DNA of 64,000 nucleotides from Siphonodentalium dalli (lineage: Eukaryota; Mollusca; Scaphopoda; Gadilida; Siphonodentaliidae): the NCBI GenBank assembly GCA_032622095.1, contig CP136061.1:92605845-92669844 (forward strand). The letters are read 5' to 3'. Positions 58,010 to 64,000 of the stretch are shown here, piece after piece. A program made the position numbers and the translations under genes. Within the stretch, counting starts at the first letter, position 1. Each line of letters opens with the position of its first letter. A model generated the notes under the pieces. The model saw only the letters and a program-made list of their open reading frames with translations, was not told the origin of the DNA and searched no databases.

Positions 58010-58395
58010 GATATTGACGGAGAAATGCCGTGATTATTGTATTACATGCTATATAACATATAGTGTCTTGCGGCGTTGGGGGGAGGGTTGTATACGTTGA
58101 CGGGGAAATGCCGTGATTATTGTATCACATACTATATAATATATAGTGTCTTGCGGCGTTGGGGGGGGGGGGTTGTATACGTTGACGGGGAAATGCTGTG
58201 ATTATTGTATCACATACTATATAATATGTAGTGTCGTGCGGCGTTGGGGGGGGGGGGTTTGGGGAAGTGATGTTGAGGGAAAAATGCTGTGATTATTGTA
58301 TCACATGCTATATAATATATATAGTGTCTTGCGGCGTTGGGGGGGGGGGGGGCTTGGGGGGAAGTGATGTTGACGGAAAAATGCCGTGATTTCCT
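58010..58395. repeat. G-tract minisatellite (about four and a half units)
   Basis: Units begin TTGACGG or TTGAGGG at 58014, 58097, 58182, 58273 and 58370, so spacing grows from 83 to 97 bp. Each has GAAATGCCGTGATTATTGTA, a near-palindrome ACTATATAATATATAGT, TCTTGCGGCGTTG and then a G run. The increase in spacing comes mainly from the G run, which lengthens from unit to unit, and from extra GGGGAAGTGA after it. Confidence 0.85.
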
Positions 58396-59151
58396 GATTT
58401 CCATAATCTTCATCGATATATGTATATATATATACTCGAATTGAAAGGATATCGCGAATGCGGATATATAATATTGTAAGTGATAGTAGATAATTCAGAA
58501 TTAAAATTTAGTTTCTTCTGAGATATTTGTCTGTATATACTTTTGAAGTTATGACTTCAGACCAACGGGAGTGTACCATAAGGGAATCCCGTTAGTATTT
58601 AAAACGCGGAGGTGTCAGAGATGCCGAAAGCAGTGATTGACAGAGTGGCACGAGCCGTGCGTATTCGATTGGTGAAAGACGCTGCCTGTCAGTGGTTGTA
58701 CTAAGGATCTATATTACATGCTAATTGGGTTTAATGGCTTCGAGGCTTGAGTCATGGTGACTCATCGTACATCTGTTATCGAGAATTGGATTTTGGGAAG
58801 CGAAATAGTACCCTGGTGGTTCTATATGCGATCTGACCATGCACCAGGCCTGGTCAAGATTTTCGCTCTTTTTGCAAGCCCATATTGTGAGATGACAGTG
58901 TGTCTTCTCTAAATATAAGGGGGTAGGGGCAGGTGTCGTTTTGTGTGCCTTTGTGAATAAAACATGTTTTATATAATACTATTAATAGTTATGTACACTA
59001 TCCATCATTAGTGATTGTGAAGTATTTTGATACATGATTATGAATATTCGATATCAGTTGTCATCTGATATAAATCATATGTTTCCATACTTTCGTTTCA
59101 TGTATCATTTGAACGGCTGCTAAATGAGTGGGAATTATTGGATGAAGTAGA

Positions 59152-59583
59152 TTAGAGATTAACTAGCGATGAATCTTTTGGCATGTGTTTGGCATTCGGT
59201 ATATATAATTTACTATGCCGGCCGCGTTTGTTAGCTGCGCGACCCGATTTTGTGTCTGACGTAGTATTATAAGAATTTTCTGTCGTAATTAATTTGTGTT
59301 TTATGACATTTGGTTCCTGTGTTTGGGAACTTGACTGGCCGCTGGATGAAAATTGCGGGGGTGATTGGTTGTCTGTGTTATTAAAATGTTTTGAAGCCAT
59401 GAGTCTGTTGGCCAATTCAGCCACTGGTATTGAAGAGCTACCGTCTGTGTTTGATCGCTCAAGTTGAGCGCGTCTAATTGCCATTGTTTTGAGGTCATCG
59501 TCTGATTCCAAAGTAGATTGAGAGTTATTACTATCAATATTGGTTTCATATTGGTGGAAATGCAAATCGATTATGTCGTTCAT
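59152..59583 (-). pseudogene. Gypsy pol C-terminal tail (separate frame)
   Basis: A 143-codon frame overlapping the integrase frame by 38 nt. It is Ser/Asn/Gln-rich with acidic ESDDD and a basic end (DTKSGRAANKRGRHSKLYI). Many Gypsy polyproteins end in a disordered tail with an (R/K)SGR motif, so this is probably the continuation of pol after a frameshift and not an independent gene. An accessory ORF cannot be excluded. No signal peptide or membrane segment is present, which argues against an envelope protein. Confidence 0.5.
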
Positions 59584-60418
59584 TCTTTAAATGAGTGGGC
59601 CGTTGGGGTGTTGGCCAATCAACAGTGGATGGTTTGATGTGTTTAGCATGTGATTTTGTCAATTTAGCAGATAGGTCATGTCTTAATATGTAAGATATGG
59701 GGCCTGTTTGTTTTAAGATGCGCCAAAACGGCTCATATTTAAATGAAAATTTGTTATTTGGTTGGTGGATTTTGTAATAGACGGATTGGCCTATTTTAAA
59801 GGTTGGAATAGATCCACCTGTGTTGTTTTTGTGGTTGCGAGTGGCTGTTTCGAGATGAGATTTTGTAGTTTTAAAAATAATGTGTTGATTTTGAAGCGTG
59901 GTTGCTAAAAAATCATCTCCTAAATACTTTTCTCTGTGAGTTAGAATTTGGTCGATGCTTATCTGTGGTTCTCTAAACAAAGTTAGGAAAAATGGTGAAT
60001 GTGTATGTACACTGGAACAATAGAAGTTCATTGCTTGTGATGCATAATTTAGATATAGGTCCCAATTTTCTACATTTGCCTGTGTGATTGTTGAAATGAT
60101 TGATGCTAAACTTCTATGACACCGCTCACTCTTTCCATTAGACTGGGGGTTATAAAAACTTGTGAGACGGTGATTGATATGGCAATATTTACAAAATTCA
60201 GTGAATGATGAGTTTGCAAATTCCGAACCGTTATCAGTTAAAATAGATTGAACGTAGCCAAATAAAGTGAAATACTCTGAATTCAATCTTTCTAAAATTG
60301 TATCAACCATTTTGTTAGGTAATGCGTATGCTAAAGTATGTAATGAAAATTGATCAATAATAGTTAAGATAAATCTATTTCCTGACTGGTTGATGCGGGA
60401 TTTTTGGATTGTAAGCAT
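59546..60418 (-). pseudogene. Gypsy integrase, catalytic core and C-terminal domain
   Basis: Integrase inserts the cDNA copy into the host genome. The 290-codon frame starts inside the catalytic core: FILTIIDQFS (residues 16-25), ILTDNGSEF (59-67, second catalytic Asp at 62), YNPQSNGKSERCHRSL (89-104, Glu at 98). Exactly 35 residues separate Asp62 and Glu98, the D-35-E spacing. The first catalytic Asp should lie upstream in the broken stretch 60418-60497. The C-terminal part has the GPY/F-type module (FKIGQSVYYKI, TGPISYIL, HAKHIKP). No chromodomain is evident. The core looks well conserved, so decay is recent or limited. Confidence 0.85.
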
Positions 60419-60496
60419 TTCGTTGTCGGGATGTATGTCAATTGTTTATGTTTATGTGACAATTTTTGCAAACAACTGAGGTGTGTAATATCTGTT
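60419..60496 (-). pseudogene. Broken integrase zinc-finger region
   Basis: The H-H half of the H2C2 finger (HSLGH) ends the upstream frame. The expected C-x2-C half cannot be read in that frame: a stop (TGA) follows YATI, and related residues appear in another frame (THLSCLQKLSHKHKQ). Two frame changes are needed to bridge the stretch. Confidence 0.65.
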
Positions 60497-61606
60497 TCAT
60501 ATGGTCGCGTAGAGCGATTGCACCGCTCTATGGCCGAGACTGTGATATTGGGATATAACTTCTTGCGCTATTTTGTCCATTATATATATTCGTAATTTAG
60601 GTATGTTATTATATATTGATATATAGTGTAGGATACCATCTTTGAGAATAAAGGTTTTTGCTAATTTTTCGGGTATATTTGTTGATTGCATTTGTTTGAT
60701 AATCTCGGTGATTGTGTGGTCTGCTGATTGTTCATCTCTTATATTAGTTATAGGAGGAAGGATCGGGCTGTCATCAAGATCAACTTCTGATTCAGCATTC
60801 GTTTTCTTTTTTGTTTGTTTATTTCGTTTTGAAAATTCCTGAATATCTTTCATGTCAAGGATATTAATATCCTGTACAAGGGGATTGTTGGGTGGATTTG
60901 GGTCGCTATCTGTGCAAGAATTGATGCACGGGTGTGTGTCGGGGTTTATACGACTGCAAAAATCGGCCGTAACATTGTTCGTGCCTTTAATATAAGTAAT
61001 TTTTGGGTTCAATGCTGATATTTCCAAAAACCATTTTTGAATTTTTGTGTTTATCAGATCCTGTTTTTTAAACATGTGGATGAGGGGTAAGTGATCTGTT
61101 TTAATCTCTACTTGGGATCCCTGTAAGTAAAATTTAAATTGCATTGCAAACGTATATATAGCGAATGCTTCTTTTTCCGTGACAGAATAATTCCTTTGTG
61201 ATTTGTTAAGTTTTTTACTGGCGAACGCGATTGGTAGTTCAACGTGTTTATCATCTTGGCTATTATCATATTGTGATAATATTGCACCGATACTATGGAT
61301 AGATGCATCAACTGTGAGAATGAAAAGTTTGTCGGGATTTGGATAAGCTAAAATGGGGGCAGTTGCTAAGCTTTCTTTAAGCGGGTCAAACGCTGTTTGG
61401 CATGGCGCATCCCACACGAATTTAGCATATTTAGCTGTGAGTTTGATTAAAGGAAAAAATGCCGTGGATGCGAAAGTAGGAGAATATGATCTGTAAAAAT
61501 TAAGAATTCCAAGTAATCTGCGGACTTCTTTAACTGATTTCGGAGGTGGTAGAGACTTGATAATTGAAATCTGTTCAGGGTCTGGGGATGTGCCCTTGTC
61601 GGTCAA
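60497..61606 (-). pseudogene. Gypsy RT thumb, RNase H and start of integrase
   Basis: A 369-codon frame. GTSPDPEQISIIKSLPPPKS (5-24) and RRLLGILNFYR (29-39) mark the RT thumb/connection. RNase H, which removes RNA from the hybrid during reverse transcription, follows with all four acidic positions: VDAS (Asp100), the TEKEAF pair (144-147), KTDHLPL (Asp171) and TADFCSRI (Asp215). A linker rich in Asp, Asn and Pro follows, then the first half of the integrase zinc finger (His355, His359). RNase H looks intact. The stop after ATI at 60497 truncates the integrase. Confidence 0.88.
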
Positions 61607-62036
61607 ATAATTTTGTGAGCTGCTGTTTATGCGTTTGAGGATCGGAACTATGACAGATCAGGTCATCGACAAAACCTTCTACAAACGGGAGGTCATGGAG
61701 GGCCATGTTCATGAGTTTTAAAAAATACCCTGAGCTCGAGACATATCCCACCGGGGCTCTTTGATAACTGTATTGTCCTTCCGACGTATTCATAGTTAAT
61801 ATGGGGACAGGTTCGGGTTCGACTCCTATAACATGGTAAGCATTTGATAAATCAAAGATACTGAAAATAGTTGAGCCGAGTAACTTGGATGATATTTCTG
61901 TAAAACTAGGCATATACCATTTTAATGGAATGGAAACATCATTATTGAGTTTTCTCAGATCGACCACCAATCGGTAATTGGGGGTGCCATCGGGGTTGGG
62001 TGTGGATTTGCGGATGAGGAGACTGGGAAACCCCAC
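61575..62036 (-). pseudogene. Gypsy RT palm (fingers to catalytic box)
   Basis: A 153-codon frame with YRLVVDLRKLN (21-31), FSIFDLSNAYHVI (58-70, motif A Asp62), YQRAPVGYVSSSGYFLKLMN (91-110, motif B) and FVDD (122-125, the catalytic box, with V in place of the usual second residue). HKQQLTKLF then runs straight into DRQGHIPRP, which is the GTSPDPE segment in another frame. About 30 residues between LTKLF and DKGTSPDPE that related RTs have are missing, so a deletion plus frameshift lies near 61600. Confidence 0.85.
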
Positions 62037-63094
62037 GAGGAATGGGCAGTGGGTTTAATGATGTCTGCATCTAATAATTTTTTTATCTCAGCAGCCATAA
62101 TTCGTTGTTTGTTAAGTGGTGTTGGATATTTTTTGCAAAAAATAGGTAAAGTATTTGGTTTGAGGTCGATTTTCATTTTAATTTTTGGACAATATCCTAT
62201 CTTGTTTATGTCATTTGTAAAAACATCAGGGTATTGTGATACTAGTTGCAATATTTGCTGTTTAAGGTGTTGAGGTGCTACGATATCATCGATAGATATA
62301 GGTTGAGTCTTGGTAATTGGAGGGTTAACGTCTTGCCGGTCACCTATGGTGTTGATACTGTGGTTGGTTGGCGGAGATGAGTTATTGTTTTCCTCATCGG
62401 ATGTCCTGCATATAATTTGCTCTTGAGTGCCAAATGCTTGTGCTATTACACGACCTTTCCTAATGGACATATGTGACGCCGATTGATTATCTATCATGAC
62501 ACACATATTTGGATTATTTGCATCTGCTATCGTGTCGGTTACATGTACATTTGGTTCCTGTTCAAAAATGGACATGTTACCTTTAACTATTCGGATTATA
62601 GGTGTGTTAAACATATCATTTGGCCCTATGAGTCTGCCTGTTAAGATTGCGCATGAGTGGGGTGATAATGAAATGTTATGTGTTGATCGGATGAGTGATG
62701 CAATGTGACTGTCCCTTAACATTGAGTATAATTGATTCTGAATTCTGAATTTTTCTAGATCAAAGTAAAGTCTAATACTGTGTTGTTTCATAAAGTCACG
62801 CCCTAAAATGCACGGACGGGATAAGGTTGCACATATGACAAATTTGTGTGTAAGAATGAGTTTTCCGATTCTAAATGTGAGATGTGTGGATCCAAAAATT
62901 TTCATTGGTGTTCCATCGGCTGATGTGAGTAACACATGTTCTTTAATTAAAGGTGGCCGATTTGGTATGGATCTATAAATGTCGTATTTCAAGCAACTGG
63001 TGGTTGCTCCCGAATCTAACAGTGAACGAATGCGTTGTTTGTGTATTTTAATGATAGTTGAGCATCGTGTTTGGTTTAGAGCACCATCTGTCAT
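61955..63094 (-). pseudogene. Gypsy aspartic protease and N-terminal RT
   Basis: A 379-codon frame. The protease that cuts the polyprotein has its active site at LLDSGATTSCL (Asp27-Ser-Gly-Ala), a flap-like TSADGTPMKIFG and ILGRDF at 96-101, all in the right order for a retroviral-type protease. A linker of about 200 residues follows, then the RT start: YPTPLNKQ and IKKLLDADIIKPTAHSSWGF (about 335-355). A one-base shift after WGFP moves the reading to the 61575-62036 frame. DSGA in place of DTGA is common in Gypsy elements. Confidence 0.88.
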
Positions 63095-63647
63095 ATCACT
63101 TGGATATTTAAGTACTGGTATTGTGTGTTGTATGGGTTTTGATGGTGGTATTACAGGGTTAATTGCAGTATTGGAATGTGATTCGCGAGAATTGGTGCAT
63201 GTTGACTTCTTTTTGATGATGACTGAGAATTAGTAATTTGTTGGTGCCTTGGTTTTTCAAGGCGATTCACGGTTTTAAATTGATAAGGAAACTTTAAGTC
63301 AAGACGAGGTAAGATAGGCTTATTGGGAATATTATGAATCATGGATTTCATAGGGGGACACCTGTTATTGCAGTTGGTGGTATATGAGACCTGCCTGTGG
63401 CGAGGAAGATTAAGTGGGCGCCGCGTGCGGTAATTAATATATCGTTGGTTTTGACACTTTGATGGGAGCGTGGGTTAATGAATAATGGTCTGCAGCTGTG
63501 AATTATAGACTCTATGCTTTTGAGATTCGTATGTTGGATGAGATTTAGCATATCTATGATTGTGGCCGTCTATGGTACTAATTTGATGTGTAATTCGACT
63601 CATTGCCTTGTGTCTACTTGGGGTTAAATTTGTTTAGGAATGAGTCC
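63095..63647 (-). pseudogene. Gag-protease linker region, frame-broken
   Basis: Short minus frames (63151-63351, 63348-63551) cover the space between the zinc knuckle and the protease. They are Pro/Asn/Gln/Ser-rich (RLEKPRHQQITNSQSSS) without a recognisable fold, as expected of a gag-pol spacer. Confidence 0.5.
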
Positions 63648-63773
63648 TTATCTGTTTAAAAATTGATTATTATTTTGCGCCCGACGTCTACATTGGTCTG
63701 TTGTATGGTTATTTAATCTGCAGTATGTACAGAAGAGTGGTCGTTGAGGTGTTGTAGCATATCTTGCATCCAT
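63648..63773 (-). pseudogene. Gypsy gag nucleocapsid zinc knuckle
   Basis: The frame MDARYATTPQRPLF leads into C-T-Y-C-R-L-N-N-H-T-T-D-Q-C (63731-63690), a perfect C-x2-C-x4-H-x4-C knuckle, then RRRAQNNNQFLNR and a stop. Nucleocapsid knuckles bind the genomic RNA for packaging. Confidence 0.8.
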
Positions 63774-64000
63774 GGTTTGGATGCGGTTTTGATGGGAGAC
63801 CATTGGTGCAGAGTAGGGGTGGTGAGAATTTGAAGGTTGGTGCCTGTGGGGTGATCATTGATTCGGTGTCTGTCTTTGGATTGGCGGGGGTTGTAAGTGG
63901 ATTGTGATGGCCCTCTTGGAATGTGCCGGTGGTTATTGTCGATATCCATTGGTTGAGGGGATTGTAACTGTGGGAATTGGTTATAATCATTATGATGTTC
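63774..64000 (-). pseudogene. Gypsy gag, end of capsid/linker (cut by window)
   Basis: Upstream of the knuckle a different frame (MDIDNNHRHIPRGPSQS onward) has the P-M-D-I-D opening often seen just before gag knuckles. The knuckle itself is in another frame, so a frameshift lies near 63770. The rest of gag is outside the window. Confidence 0.55.

Larger units (their letters stand above)
54900..59150. repeat. G/T-skewed block of short tandem repeats
   Basis: The plus strand is strongly G- and T-rich: in the row 56581-56640, for example, I count 29 G against 8 C. It contains several tandem repeats (listed separately), runs of 10-15 G, and no open frame with a motif. The skew has the same sense as the adjoining Gypsy pol (coding strand minus, A/C-rich), so the block may be the 3' untranslated part or LTR of that element. 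I could not find a polypurine tract or LTR borders to prove it. Confidence 0.5.
59152..64000 (-). mobile_element. Ty3/Gypsy LTR retrotransposon, internal region (right edge cut)
   Basis: Read on the minus strand from the right edge: gag nucleocapsid knuckle, aspartic protease, RT, RNase H, integrase. Protease-RT-RNase H-integrase is the Ty3/Gypsy order. Frame breaks occur at the gag knuckle, between protease/RT start and RT body (about 62030), inside the RT thumb (about 61600), in the integrase zinc finger (60418-60497) and after the integrase (59546-59583). No envelope gene is seen. The 5' LTR and most of gag lie beyond the window, and I could not place a 3' LTR. Confidence 0.9.

Noticed and set aside
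54900-58400. Telomere-like G-rich repeats
   Set aside because: No short regular telomere motif such as TTAGGG arrays; units are 80-170 bp and varied.
59152-59583. Envelope gene of a retrovirus-like Gypsy element
   Set aside because: Too short, hydrophilic, no signal peptide or membrane span.

Overview
The window reads as a repeat-dominated stretch of a eukaryotic, almost certainly animal, genome. The mix of mobile elements (several families of LINE, a Ty3/Gypsy LTR retrotransposon, a Helitron, a PIF/Harbinger transposase remnant, many foldback/MITE elements, a tRNA-type SINE) together with a large minisatellite is typical of marine invertebrates. A mollusc or another lophotrochozoan is a reasonable guess, but nothing seen fixes the phylum. 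I found no host protein-coding gene, rRNA gene or functional tRNA gene that I can defend. Almost every recognisable coding stretch belongs to a mobile element and carries stop codons, frameshifts or deletions.

Layout. 1-1950: a decayed CR1/L2-like LINE end, split by a 479-bp insertion of a sister LINE in the opposite orientation. 4295-4565: the N-terminal part of a PIF/Harbinger transposase. 4601-5280: a non-autonomous Helitron with textbook ends. 7250-18512: an 11-kb array of a 48-bp unit whose minus strand is open (16 codons per unit), with a 2.54-kb higher-order duplication. 19300-21080: alternating duplicated blocks. 21408-21626: a foldback element whose ends are themselves long hairpins. 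21875-23226: the best-preserved LINE end, with a 283-codon open reverse-transcriptase tail, a 3' stem-loop and a CAAT-type tail. 23230-29280: no gene; one 161-bp palindrome. 29284-33754: several foldback/TIR elements. 34330-36690: two fragments of another LINE family in opposite orientations, the second abutting a tRNA-type SINE. 37200-43000: an intricate block with a TIR element, a 941-bp repeat present twice at near identity, and older direct and inverted copies of its surroundings. 43290-45190: two minisatellites and two Tc1/mariner-type MITE copies. 46400: an AT microsatellite. 48640-50965: a LINE of the I/Nimb or Jockey type that kept ORF1 but lost ORF2, sitting inside a member of the hairpin-ended foldback family. 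54900-59100: a G/T-skewed block built of short tandem repeats with long G runs. 59150-64000: a minus-strand Ty3/Gypsy element (gag zinc knuckle, protease, RT, RNase H, integrase) running off the right edge.

The parts do not form a pathway. They record repeated transposition, nesting, recombination and tandem amplification. The most interesting items are the coding-phase 48-bp satellite with its non-repeat leader, the foldback families whose termini are hairpins, the recently copied 941-bp repeat inside an older repeated landscape, and the G-tract minisatellite next to the Gypsy element.
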